Below, piece by piece: positions 26,142-34,339 of a stretch of DNA of 64,000 nt. The notes below the pieces were generated by a model. It saw only the letters and a list, made by a program, of their open reading frames with translations, had not been told where the DNA came from and did no database searches. The position numbers were made by a program, and so were the translations under genes. Within the stretch, counting starts at the first letter, position 1. Each line of letters starts with the position of its first letter. Origin of the DNA: an uncultured Butyrivibrio sp. (GTDB lineage Bacteria > Bacillota > Clostridia > Lachnospirales > Lachnospiraceae); assembly GCA_946536145.1 (NCBI GenBank), contig CAMNEA010000010.1:1-64000 (forward strand), written 5' to 3'.

Positions 26142-26214
26142 TGAGTCAGTGGGGACGTTACAGTTTGACTCGCTTCTTCGAAGTGAGTCAAACTGTAACG
26201 TCCCCACTGACTCA
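26142..26214. repeat. REP-like long palindrome, copy 3, with flanking 8-base direct repeats
   Basis: 35-base arms 26142-26176 and 26180-26214 around a three-base loop, with the same sequence as copies 1 and 2. The element is flanked on both sides by CAACGATA (26134-26141 and 26215-26222), which looks like a target-site duplication. Confidence 0.9.
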
Positions 26215-26228
26215 CAACGATAACTATA

Positions 26229-27782
26229 TCAGCTCGCAAGTTCCTCATCCGAAAGAGATGTACTCTGATGAACCATAACCTCCTTGTCATAGCATGCAAA
26301 TGCAGCATCAACAAGTGCCTTGTCCGGTTTCTTTGTGAAAAGAGATACCGCAGGGACGATCACAAGGCCGGCTATCATGCAGAAAGCGCCTGCATTTATC
26401 GGAGACTGCAAAAGAGCCGGGAAGCTGGATCTGACAAACATATTCGCAAGCATTACAACCGTAGAGAATACAAAGCTGCACCACACACCTGCCTTGCTGG
26501 TTCCCTTCCAGTAAAGACCATACAGGAAAGGTGCAAGGAATGCTCCTGCAAGAGCTCCCCATGATACGCCCATGAGCTGCGCAATGAATGTCACGTTCTG
26601 TCTGTACTGGACTATAGCGATAATAACCGAGATTGCAACGAATACCACGATGAGGCATCTCATGATAAAGAGCTGCTTCTTTTCATCCATATCCTTAACC
26701 ACATGACCCTTAAGAAGATCCAGTGTCAGTGTGGATGAACTTGTAAGAACCAGTGATGACAGTGTGGACATTGAAGCTGAGAGCACCAGAACAACCACAA
26801 CAGCTATAAGGAAATCAGGAAGTCCCGATAGCATTGTAGGGATTACAGAGTCGTATCCATTGGCTGCAATATCGATCCTGTCGGAAAAGAGTCTTCCGAA
26901 TCCGCCAAGGAAATAGCATCCTCCTGCAATAACAAAAGCGAAAAATGTAGATACTATGGTTCCTTTTGATATAGCCTTCTCGCTCTTTATCGCATAGAAC
27001 TTCTGAACCATCTGGGGAAGTCCCCATGTTCCAAGAGATGTAAGAATCACAACCCCAAGAAGATTTACAGGGTCAGGTCCGAAAAACGAAGCAAATACTC
27101 CCGGTGATGAAGATACGGTTTCATCAGATATCCTGGAAAGTCCGTCAAGGGCTGCAAGAAATCCTCCCTGGCTGTTAAGTACAGATACCACAACCGCGCT
27201 GATACCAACCAACATTATAAGTCCCTGTACAAAGTCGTTGATAGCTGTTGCCATGTATCCGCCGGCTATAACATATATACCGGTCAGTACTGCCATAACA
27301 ATTACGCAGATTGAATAATCAATATTGAAGGCCATTCCAAATAACCTGGAAAGTCCGTTATACAGTGATGCTGTATATGGGATCAGGAATATGAAGGTTA
27401 TCACCGATGCAGATATCTTGAGCGACTTGCCTCCAAACCTCGAAGCAAAGAACTGCGGCATCGTGGCTGAGTTGAGGTGCTGCGTCATTATCCTGGTACG
27501 TCTGCCAAGAATCACCCACGCAAGGAGCGAGCCGATAAGCGCATTGCCAATTCCTGCCCAGGTGGCTGCTATTCCGTATTTCCATCCAAACTGTCCCGCA
27601 TACCCGACAAATACGACAGCTGAAAAATAGGATGTCCCGTAAGCAAATGCTGAAACCCAGGGTCCCACTGACCTGCCGCCAAGAACAAAACCATTGACAT
27701 CTGTTGCGTTTCTTCTGCAGATAAAGCCGATAGTCAGCATAACAGCAAAGAAAACAATCAGTAATAACACTTTGATGACCAT
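26229..27782 (-). CDS. Sodium:solute symporter (SSS family)
   Basis: The product is 517 residues with GGAGG before the ATG. About 13 hydrophobic segments and SSS-family features are visible: the GGRSVGPWVSAFAYGTSYFS region in the second helix, IAGGYMATAINDFVQG and the GALAGAFLAPFLYGLYWKG stretch. It imports a carboxylate, amino acid or sugar with Na+; substrate not readable. It has its own promoter with a paired repeat (27820-27848), so it is probably controlled by substrate. Monocistronic. Confidence 0.88.
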   Translation of the reverse strand: MVIKVLLLIVFFAVMLTIGFICRRNATDVNGFVLGGRSVGPWVSAFAYGTSYFSAVVFVGYAGQFGWKYGIAATWAGIGNALIGSLLAWVILGRRTRIMTQHLNSATMPQFFASRFGGKSLKISASVITFIFLIPYTASLYNGLSRLFGMAFNIDYSICVIVMAVLTGIYVIAGGYMATAINDFVQGLIMLVGISAVVVSVLNSQGGFLAALDGLSRISDETVSSSPGVFASFFGPDPVNLLGVVILTSLGTWGLPQMVQKFYAIKSEKAISKGTIVSTFFAFVIAGGCYFLGGFGRLFSDRIDIAANGYDSVIPTMLSGLPDFLIAVVVVLVLSASMSTLSSLVLTSSSTLTLDLLKGHVVKDMDEKKQLFIMRCLIVVFVAISVIIAIVQYRQNVTFIAQLMGVSWGALAGAFLAPFLYGLYWKGTSKAGVWCSFVFSTVVMLANMFVRSSFPALLQSPINAGAFCMIAGLVIVPAVSLFTKKPDKALVDAAFACYDKEVMVHQSTSLSDEELAS

Positions 27783-27808
27783 ACTTTTTTCCTCCGATTT
27801 TTATACTG

Positions 27809-27848
27809 TAACGCTTTAAACTATAACGCTTTTAAGTGTTAAAGTCAA
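27809..27848 (-). promoter_or_regulatory. Symporter promoter with tandem 9-base repeats
   Basis: Minus strand: TTGACT -35 (27843-27848) and TATAGT -10 (27820-27825), spacer 17 bases. AAAGCGTTA occurs twice in the same orientation (27824-27832 and 27809-27817), 15 bases apart: one copy overlaps the -10 box and the other follows it. That arrangement suits a repressor operator. Confidence 0.65.
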
Positions 27849-27863
27849 TAGATCAATGGTATA

Positions 27864-27906
27864 AAAAAAGATTGCAGTGACCAATGGTATCACCACAATC
27901 TTTTTT
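27864..27906 (-). terminator. Terminator of the large surface protein gene
   Basis: Stem 27864-27874 with 27896-27906, extended by an inner GTGA/TCAC pair, bounded by A and T runs. It lies 18 bases beyond the stop of the surface protein gene. Confidence 0.8.
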
Positions 27907-27923
27907 AATGTATAAACGTGATA

Positions 27924-30900
27924 TTATTTCTTTTTCTTAAGTGAACCAAGCATGCCAAGTGCTGTTGCTGAAGCTCCCATGATCATGAATGTTGCTATCA
28001 GCGGATTTGTTGACATATCACCTGTCTTTGCTCTTCTTGCGCCTAAAACCATAGGTGTAGGAGCGGGAGTTCTTCTTGCTCCGAGAACCTGGGCAACCTC
28101 TGCTGCAAGAGGTGTATCATCATCTATGATGACGGTTGGGATCGTCGGGATTGAAGGAGTCTCCGATGGAGTTACTACGCCGGGTGCAGGTGTCACATCA
28201 TCAGATGGAGCAGGCACGTCATCCGGTGTTGCAGGCACTACATCAGGTGTTACAGGCACATCAGGTGCAGAAACTGCTATCAAAGGTGCCACTACAGGTG
28301 CATCCGGAATGATATCAGGTGTAACCGGTACAGACTGCGGTGCAGCAAGCTCTACGTCCGGTATGGACGGTAATATCTCAAATGAAGCAGGGCTCTCAAC
28401 CGGTGCGCTTGGAACTTCATTTGTTGTAGTAGGTACAACTTCAGGTGCAGGTGTTACAGCCTCAGGTGTAGGTGTTACTACCACGGGTGTAGGCGGTACT
28501 ACATCAGGTGTAGACGGCACTACTTCGGGTGTAGACGGTACTACATCAGGTGTTGTAGGCTGATCAGGTGTTGTAGGCTGATCAGGTGTTGTAGGCTGAT
28601 CAGGTGTCGTTGGCTGATCAGGTGTTGTGGGCTCATCAGGTGTTGTGGGCTCATCAGGTGTTGTAGGCTGATCAGGTGTTGTGGGCTCATCAGGTGTTGT
28701 AGGCTGATCAGGTGTCGTTGGCTGATCAGGTGTCGTTGGCTGATCAGGTGTTGTGGGCTCATCCGGTGTTGTGGGCTCATCCGGTGTTGTGGGCTCATCA
28801 GGTGTTGTGGGCTCATCAGGCGTAGGCTCGTCCGGTGTAGGCGGAACTTCTTTGTTCTTAACCTCTGTCCATGAACCATGACTGCTCTCTTTGTTATAAC
28901 GACTGAACTTGATTGCAATAGTCTTGTCTATAGATGCCTGCGCAATGGTTGTAACGCTCTTGGTAACTTTTGCCTTCTGTACTGTTTCCTGAACTTCTCT
29001 GAGTCCGGTTACAACAAAGTTTTTAACTTCCTTGTTGCCTGAAACGGTCCAGGTTGTAGTCGTTGTGCTCTGAGTCTCTTTTGTACGGGTATCTAACATG
29101 TAGCCCTTGTATCCAAACTCATACCAGTGTCCCTCAGACCATCCGGAGATTGTATCACATATAATAGTTCCCGCAAACTGGGAGGTTCCTGCATCTACAT
29201 TTGAAGTCGGAGCAAGAACATTACCTACATTGTTATACGCTTTCAATTGTACCTTTTTAGCATTTGATACAAATGTAATATTAGGAATCACATCCTGTTT
29301 TGAATGATTTGCTGTCTGAAGCTGCTGAAGATCATCTTTGGTTGAAACCAGAGGCACATAAACAGTTTCATTCTTGCCCGTGCTGTCGAAAAGTATGATC
29401 TTTACATCATCTTTGGAAATACTCTTATCAATATGGATAATACCCCATTGTGAGCCATCAACATAGTAGGTACCTCCGGCGGTAATATTAATTTTGTTAT
29501 CGCCATACCATGGATTCTTTTGCTGATCTGTCCAGGCCAGAGTATTTTTAGTGGTTTTCTCCGTTGCCAATATACCGTTCATCTCATTGATATATGCGCC
29601 GAAATCAATGTTATATCTTTTCTGAGCTGGATTGTAAGCTGCATCAGCATTGGGCTCCACAATAACCATTGTTTCTTCCTGGTGCTGCCCCATTGATCCA
29701 TGCTTTGCCAGTATTGTAAAGGTTTCGTTTGTTTTGTTTAATTTGTACCAGGTCTCCTTGCCGGTCTCTTCGTCTTTCTCATAATAGAGTACCTGCCCTT
29801 TCTCGTAAACCTTTTCAAGTTTGCTGATCCTTTCATACTCAGACTGTGTAGTCACGCCAAAGACGCTAAAGTCTTTTGTTACAACAGACTCACCTTCAAC
29901 TGTTTCAGTTTGTGATGTCTCATTAAAGGATGTATATCCATCCTTTTTCAGATTTTCCTTTGCCTGAGTCAGCTCTGCCTCAGAATTGCAGGTGATCTCT
30001 TCGGAAGTCTCTGTATGAGTTGTTTTTCCTTCAGCGGTTCCGATGTTTGTGTAACCGATTGCCGCAATAGACTCCTGCTCTTTTTTCAGGTTCTCATCAT
30101 CTACGCTCTCATACTCTGTAAGACCTTTATACTCCTCATGAGAAGTTGTTGTATCTTCTACTGTTGCATTCTCCTGCAGTGCGTTCTTCAGATCATCATT
30201 CTCTACGATTACAGTATATCCTTTGGAATCTTTATAAGTAACCTGTACCTCAGGTGTATCGTTCTCAACTGTAGGTTTTGTTGTTGTGGTGATCGTGAAC
30301 TCTGTTTCCTTGTTCAGATCACACTGTTTAAGATCATCCTTAAGACTCTCATCACTTACTTCTTCGTCATTGATGCTATAATTAATTTTCTCATCAGCAC
30401 CATTCTTCTGAGCCGCAGCGATGATTGCTTCGTTAGCGCCGCTGTCAAGGATCTGCTCTCCCTCTTCCTCATCGACGGTATATTTTACTGTGGACTCTCC
30501 ATCGGTTGTCTCAACTGTAAATGTAACATCCTCGATGGCAGAAACTCCCATCTCTTCTTTGAGTTCATCGGCATGCTCGGTTATATCTACAGATTCGCCG
30601 TTCTCACCGTCTACAAAATAACTCTCTTTTACATCATCAATCTTGATTTTATTATCTTCTGTGTTATTCAGTGCCTGCTCTTCTATCTGATTTTGGATTT
30701 CCTCAGCCAGCTCAGAATCGTTTGTCACTACTATAGTTGTTGACTCTGTAACTGTGGATGTGGTTTCCTCGACATACTCACCTGTAGTTGTGATGGTGGT
30801 ATCATCCTCAGTCACTGTGGCATTTTCTGTATCCTTGGTCAGGGAATCAGGATCTGTGGTTGTCTCTGTAACTGTCTCCTGTGTAGTTGCAACAGCATTC

Positions 30901-31250
30901 TCAGTCTCTTCAACATAGGTGTTCTCAGTTGTAGTTACAGTTTCTGTCTCATTTTCTACAGTAACGGGCTCTGAAGACTCAGATGGCTCTGCAGGTAAAG
31001 AGATTACCTCTGATGCCTCTTCTTCAACTGATGTTACCTCAGATGTTGCTGACTGTTCTTCAGTATTCTCTGCTGTCTCTTCCGATGAGTTTGTCTGAGC
31101 GTCCTTGCTATTCTCAACAGGGGCAGGATCAGGCTGGTTATCTTCTGCATTAACATCGAGTCCGTTTGCCATAAATACGATAGAACCGGTCATCAAGCAG
31201 AAAATTCCTTCCTTCATGCCTTTAATAATACTTTCAGAATGCTTTGTCAT
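27924..31250 (-). CDS. Large Thr/Glu- and Pro-rich surface protein with C-terminal anchor region
   Basis: The product is 1108 residues with AAGGAG before the ATG. Order: signal peptide (about 1-35, ending VNAED); an acidic Thr/Glu/Ser-rich stalk (about 36-200); a mixed region with repeated short modules; a beta-rich globular part (about 530-780); about 16 tandem hexapeptides TPD(E/Q)PT (about 805-905); a looser Pro/Val/Thr stalk (about 905-1065); then VLGARR twice, KTGD, a hydrophobic segment and KKKK. The tail resembles a sortase signal but lacks LPXTG. It is likely a cell-wall-linked adhesin or stalk. Ligand unknown. Confidence 0.85.
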   Translation of the reverse strand: MTKHSESIIKGMKEGIFCLMTGSIVFMANGLDVNAEDNQPDPAPVENSKDAQTNSSEETAENTEEQSATSEVTSVEEEASEVISLPAEPSESSEPVTVENETETVTTTENTYVEETENAVATTQETVTETTTDPDSLTKDTENATVTEDDTTITTTGEYVEETTSTVTESTTIVVTNDSELAEEIQNQIEEQALNNTEDNKIKIDDVKESYFVDGENGESVDITEHADELKEEMGVSAIEDVTFTVETTDGESTVKYTVDEEEGEQILDSGANEAIIAAAQKNGADEKINYSINDEEVSDESLKDDLKQCDLNKETEFTITTTTKPTVENDTPEVQVTYKDSKGYTVIVENDDLKNALQENATVEDTTTSHEEYKGLTEYESVDDENLKKEQESIAAIGYTNIGTAEGKTTHTETSEEITCNSEAELTQAKENLKKDGYTSFNETSQTETVEGESVVTKDFSVFGVTTQSEYERISKLEKVYEKGQVLYYEKDEETGKETWYKLNKTNETFTILAKHGSMGQHQEETMVIVEPNADAAYNPAQKRYNIDFGAYINEMNGILATEKTTKNTLAWTDQQKNPWYGDNKINITAGGTYYVDGSQWGIIHIDKSISKDDVKIILFDSTGKNETVYVPLVSTKDDLQQLQTANHSKQDVIPNITFVSNAKKVQLKAYNNVGNVLAPTSNVDAGTSQFAGTIICDTISGWSEGHWYEFGYKGYMLDTRTKETQSTTTTTWTVSGNKEVKNFVVTGLREVQETVQKAKVTKSVTTIAQASIDKTIAIKFSRYNKESSHGSWTEVKNKEVPPTPDEPTPDEPTTPDEPTTPDEPTTPDEPTTPDQPTTPDQPTTPDQPTTPDEPTTPDQPTTPDEPTTPDEPTTPDQPTTPDQPTTPDQPTTPDQPTTPDVVPSTPEVVPSTPDVVPPTPVVVTPTPEAVTPAPEVVPTTTNEVPSAPVESPASFEILPSIPDVELAAPQSVPVTPDIIPDAPVVAPLIAVSAPDVPVTPDVVPATPDDVPAPSDDVTPAPGVVTPSETPSIPTIPTVIIDDDTPLAAEVAQVLGARRTPAPTPMVLGARRAKTGDMSTNPLIATFMIMGASATALGMLGSLKKKK
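28548..28838. repeat. 18-base tandem coding repeats (TPDEPT/TPDQPT)
   Basis: About 16 in-frame 18-base units encode the hexapeptide PTTPD(E/Q). Units differ by a few synonymous or Glu/Gln changes in mixed order. Repeat number can change without breaking the frame. Confidence 0.9.
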
Positions 31251-31603
31251 TTTTTCTCCTTATCTATATAAGTAATCACACACTTTTGTTTTATTAATCT
31301 TATTCTAGTTGTTATACTATCATAAAAATAATCATAAATCACAAAAGTATTGTTGTTTAATGATTATTTAATGATTACTTAATAAGTTTATTTATTTCTA
31401 ATAATTTATACGAAAAAGGCTCAATCCCAGATGTTGTCTAGGATTGAGCTACTTTTACTTCTGAACTTGAGTTACAAATCATCTATAAATAATAATATCA
31501 CGAAATTTTTATATTGAGTTTATGGATTTATCAATATCCAGATGAGAAAATTATTATATAGTATAGCGCTATGAAAAGTAGTGTTTTGAAAGGGGATGTA
31601 AGT
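31251..31603. other. 353-base divergent intergenic region with orphan hairpin and direct repeats
   Basis: This gap lies between the divergent starts of the large surface protein and the small Ig-like protein. It is AT-rich and holds two direct copies of TTAATGATTA (31357-31366 and 31368-31377) spaced by one helical turn. It also holds a terminator-like hairpin at 31419-31449 that belongs to neither gene. No ORF with a ribosome site was found. Confidence 0.6.
31419..31456 (+). terminator. Orphan terminator-like hairpin
   Basis: A nine-base stem 31419-31427 with 31441-31449, followed on the plus strand by ACTTTTACTT. No annotated gene ends here, so it may end a small RNA or be left over from a lost gene. 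Confidence 0.5.
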
Positions 31604-32257
31604 ATGAAACATTTAAAAAAATTGATCCTTATCCTGTGCATGGCAATGCTCATGATCCTGGTTGTTCCATGCAGGGCACAGGCAGCATCAGACATTAGTC
31701 TTTCCAAGAAGACTATTACTCTGGCACCGGGGTCGGTCAAGAAGTTGGTCCTCAAGAACCTTAAGAAAAATGCCAAGGTCAAATTTACAGTTACTGCCTC
31801 CAATAAGAATCTCAAAATTACAACCAAGTCCGACGGCACCATCACTGTAAAGGCCCTGTCCAACAAGATGCAAAAGGGTGACCAGAACGTCAAGGTAAAG
31901 GTCAAGGCATCAATCACTCTTTTAAAGTCAAAGACCATAAGTAAAACCTTTACTTTTAATGTTAAAATCAAAGGCGCCATAACCAAGAAAACAGTTGATT
32001 ACGAAAGTGCGGAGGACCTTGAGGCAGACCTGAAAGCCGGCAAGGATTTAAAAGACAAGACAGCCCGGTTTGTTGTCACCAAGGTTTCCTCACTGAAAAA
32101 GCTGGGCTATGGCTTTGATCTAAAGGCCGGCAATAAACTTAACTTCGTATCCGTTTTTGATCCGGAAGCAAAAGCCGGTAGCACGGTAACCGTAAAAATA
32201 ATCGGTTCAAAGAAGGTTCCCATTATCGGACATGTAATTCTCTACAAACTCCTTTAA
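31604..32257 (+). CDS. Small secreted Ig-like protein
   Basis: The product is 217 residues from the ATG at 31604, preceded by AAAGGGG; an ATG at 31571 has no site and would put extra residues before the signal peptide. Signal peptide 1-28 (ending AQAA). Residues 30-130 form a lysine-rich beta domain resembling bacterial Ig-like (BIG2-type) modules (SLSKKTITLAPGS). A second small domain follows with FVVTKVSSLKKLGYGFDLKAG. No anchor. Highly basic. Function unknown. Confidence 0.75.
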   Translation: MKHLKKLILILCMAMLMILVVPCRAQAASDISLSKKTITLAPGSVKKLVLKNLKKNAKVKFTVTASNKNLKITTKSDGTITVKALSNKMQKGDQNVKVKVKASITLLKSKTISKTFTFNVKIKGAITKKTVDYESAEDLEADLKAGKDLKDKTARFVVTKVSSLKKLGYGFDLKAGNKLNFVSVFDPEAKAGSTVTVKIIGSKKVPIIGHVILYKLL

Positions 32258-32272
32258 AAAGCTAATAAGGAA

Positions 32273-32306
32273 GGGGCGGGGTGACGCTTCACCCCGCCCC
32301 CTTTTT
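32273..32306. terminator. Strong GC-rich terminator
   Basis: A twelve-base GC-rich stem (32273-32284 with 32289-32300), four-base loop, then C and TTTTT. It ends the Ig-like gene and lies just past the stop of the convergent zinc-ribbon gene. Confidence 0.88.
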
Positions 32307-32307
32307 A

Positions 32308-33093
32308 TCATAACGTTACCACTTTTGCATTCTGACAGTGGCTTGTCAGATAGTTCAAAACGAATTCATACTGCTGGGGTTCCGTATAGATACGGTTCTT
32401 TATTATCCTGTGCTTTAATCTGATTACCCCTTTATCATTGTTTGCAATAATCTTCCTCACATCTTTGTACTCCGACACAATATGCCAGTTAGTGTCAATT
32501 CCCACACTGGCAGAACTCAGTCCATTGGAAAAAAAACTCACAAAGGACAATAACAGATTAGCTCTCTTCTGCTTGTCATAGTCAGACTGGCTACCCAGCA
32601 GCGTGTACTCGATCTGTGTCGGAGTCATCAGGTGATCAACAGTATACATTGATCCCCCAATTGACATTGTAAGGTAATACACTATGGCCGCGATAACAGA
32701 CAAGCCCCCTCCAAATCCAAGGAAGATTATGAAGAAGACTACTAAAGCCTCTTCCGGCTCTCCCATAGAAGATCCAAATGCCCAGGCTATAATAAGGCCA
32801 AATGCAAAGCAGGACGCCAAAAATATCCTACAGGCTGTAGTGAGAATGAAGGGATCCCTGGACAGATCAAGACTGTAATTCCAGTGGATATCTTTTTCCC
32901 TGTTCCTCATCATCCCCTTAGGGATTGACGGGTCATCGTAGTAGTCGGGATCATCTGTTGGTATGGGCATCGTCCCGGCATACATCACCTTCGCGGCACT
33001 TTCTGTACTATCATTACTTTCAACAGGCGCTCCGCAGGACTTGCAAAACTTCGCCCCTTCTCTTATTTCACTTCCACAGTTTGGACAGAACAC
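32308..33093 (-). CDS. Zinc-ribbon membrane protein
   Basis: The product is 261 residues with a GTG start behind GGGGGA. It opens with a zinc ribbon CPNCG...CKSCG (residues 3-21). A polar linker follows, then two or three transmembrane segments between about 85 and 150, then a cytoplasmic C-terminal domain containing a YTLLGSQSDYDKQKRANLL stretch. One of five zinc-ribbon proteins encoded on this strand between 32 and 49 kb. The ribbon probably binds a partner rather than nucleic acid. Function unknown. Confidence 0.8.
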   Translation of the reverse strand: MFCPNCGSEIREGAKFCKSCGAPVESNDSTESAAKVMYAGTMPIPTDDPDYYDDPSIPKGMMRNREKDIHWNYSLDLSRDPFILTTACRIFLASCFAFGLIIAWAFGSSMGEPEEALVVFFIIFLGFGGGLSVIAAIVYYLTMSIGGSMYTVDHLMTPTQIEYTLLGSQSDYDKQKRANLLLSFVSFFSNGLSSASVGIDTNWHIVSEYKDVRKIIANNDKGVIRLKHRIIKNRIYTEPQQYEFVLNYLTSHCQNAKVVTL

Positions 33094-33174
33094 TGATATA
33101 TCCCCCTATTGTTTAAATGTTACCCCCATGGAGTGTTTATGATTATTCCAAGCAAAGGCCTTCGCTTGTCATGA

Positions 33175-34299
33175 CTATCTGATGGTTCTTACTGAAGACC
33201 ACTTGCCGTAGCTTACATAACCGCCCTTAGTGTTTATTGCCCTTACCTTCAGGTACGCAACATGGTTCTGAGCATTTGATGCCCATATGCTTTCAGTTCC
33301 ACGAAACTGCATATAGTTATCTTTGGTATAGAAGGTCTGGGTGCGATTATATGGGAAGCCCTTATCATCAGAAATCAGGTACTGATAACCGGTACAGTTC
33401 CTAGACAGCTTTTTGGCAGTAAAACGTCCGATACCGTTGCTGTAGCTGTATTTGACGGACATTGTCCCCGATGGCTTTGTGGCCTTTACGGAATGACTGG
33501 CATTGTATTGGTATCTGGAGGTTACTGAAGCCCCTGCGCCAAGGGCGAACTCCGAGATGCTGTACTTGCTGCCCCAGTGTGCCTTGCCCATGTAGTTGCC
33601 TTCACACAGAACCAGCTCATCCTTCTTGTAGTCTACCTTAAGGACTACCAACGCATGTGTTGTCGTTGTATAAGAACCATCGCTTAGCCTTGATCCCGGA
33701 ACCTGATAGATGATATCTCCGGTTCTTAGTGCTCCAAAATCATAATGCCTGTAATAAGGCTTATTTTTCCCAAAAGCCGTGTCACTCATAAGATATGCAA
33801 AGGCCTGGCAGGCTGAATAGCCTCTGTAGGTGTTTCTCTCATCATACCTGCTGCCCTCAGGGTACTTTTTTTTCATGGCAATAATCTTGTTGTATATCTT
33901 CTTATCGGCACTGTTGCTTGAGCTGTTGGTTGATGAGCCGGATGACTTTGATGAGGATGCAGCTGTTACCTTCACTTGGCAGTATAGGATCTTCCCACTT
34001 TTTAGCATGCAGCCAATAATGCAGGTACCTTTTTTGAGCCCCTTCACGGTAATGGTGTTAATGGAGTTTCCTTTTTTGCTCAGCTTAATGAAATCTTCTG
34101 TCTGCCCCCATTTTAGAGCATTTCCGTTATTTAGCTTAAGTGTCTTGGTCTGTCCCACTTTAATTGTGAGCGATTTCGCTGACAGAGATGGTGAAGCAGC
34201 ATAGACGGTAAGAGGTGGTGCAAAAGTTACTCCGGCAACTGGAGCAAACCCCAGAAAAGCAATAAGAATAAGCGCAACAGTCTTTTTAAACAGTTTCAT
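33175..34299 (-). CDS. Secreted protein: Ig-like, papain-fold-like and FN3 domains
   Basis: The product is 374 residues with CAGGAGG. Signal peptide 1-35 (VYAAS); BIG2-like domain (about 37-112, SLTIKVGQTKTLKL); Ser/Asn linker; a central domain (about 133-260) with a Cys in YSACQAF, a His in TTTHALVVLK and GDIIYQV, a pattern like CHAP/NlpC-type papain-fold amidases. The C-terminal FN3-like module has the local NCTGYQ signature. It could trim peptidoglycan or peptides outside the cell; the Cys-His pair is seen, the activity is inferred. Confidence 0.72.
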   Translation of the reverse strand: MKLFKKTVALILIAFLGFAPVAGVTFAPPLTVYAASPSLSAKSLTIKVGQTKTLKLNNGNALKWGQTEDFIKLSKKGNSINTITVKGLKKGTCIIGCMLKSGKILYCQVKVTAASSSKSSGSSTNSSSNSADKKIYNKIIAMKKKYPEGSRYDERNTYRGYSACQAFAYLMSDTAFGKNKPYYRHYDFGALRTGDIIYQVPGSRLSDGSYTTTTHALVVLKVDYKKDELVLCEGNYMGKAHWGSKYSISEFALGAGASVTSRYQYNASHSVKATKPSGTMSVKYSYSNGIGRFTAKKLSRNCTGYQYLISDDKGFPYNRTQTFYTKDNYMQFRGTESIWASNAQNHVAYLKVRAINTKGGYVSYGKWSSVRTIR

Positions 34300-34339
34300 A
34301 TGTTTTCCTCCTGTATCTAAAATAAAACTACATACAGTT

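Noticed and set aside
28548..28838. Possible CRISPR array
   Set aside because: The units are contiguous 18-base coding repeats with no unique spacers.
30015..30743. Hydrophobic plus-strand frame opposite the large surface protein
   Set aside because: It is the complement of the Thr/Glu-rich coding stretch, which produces hydrophobic codons by composition; no ribosome site.
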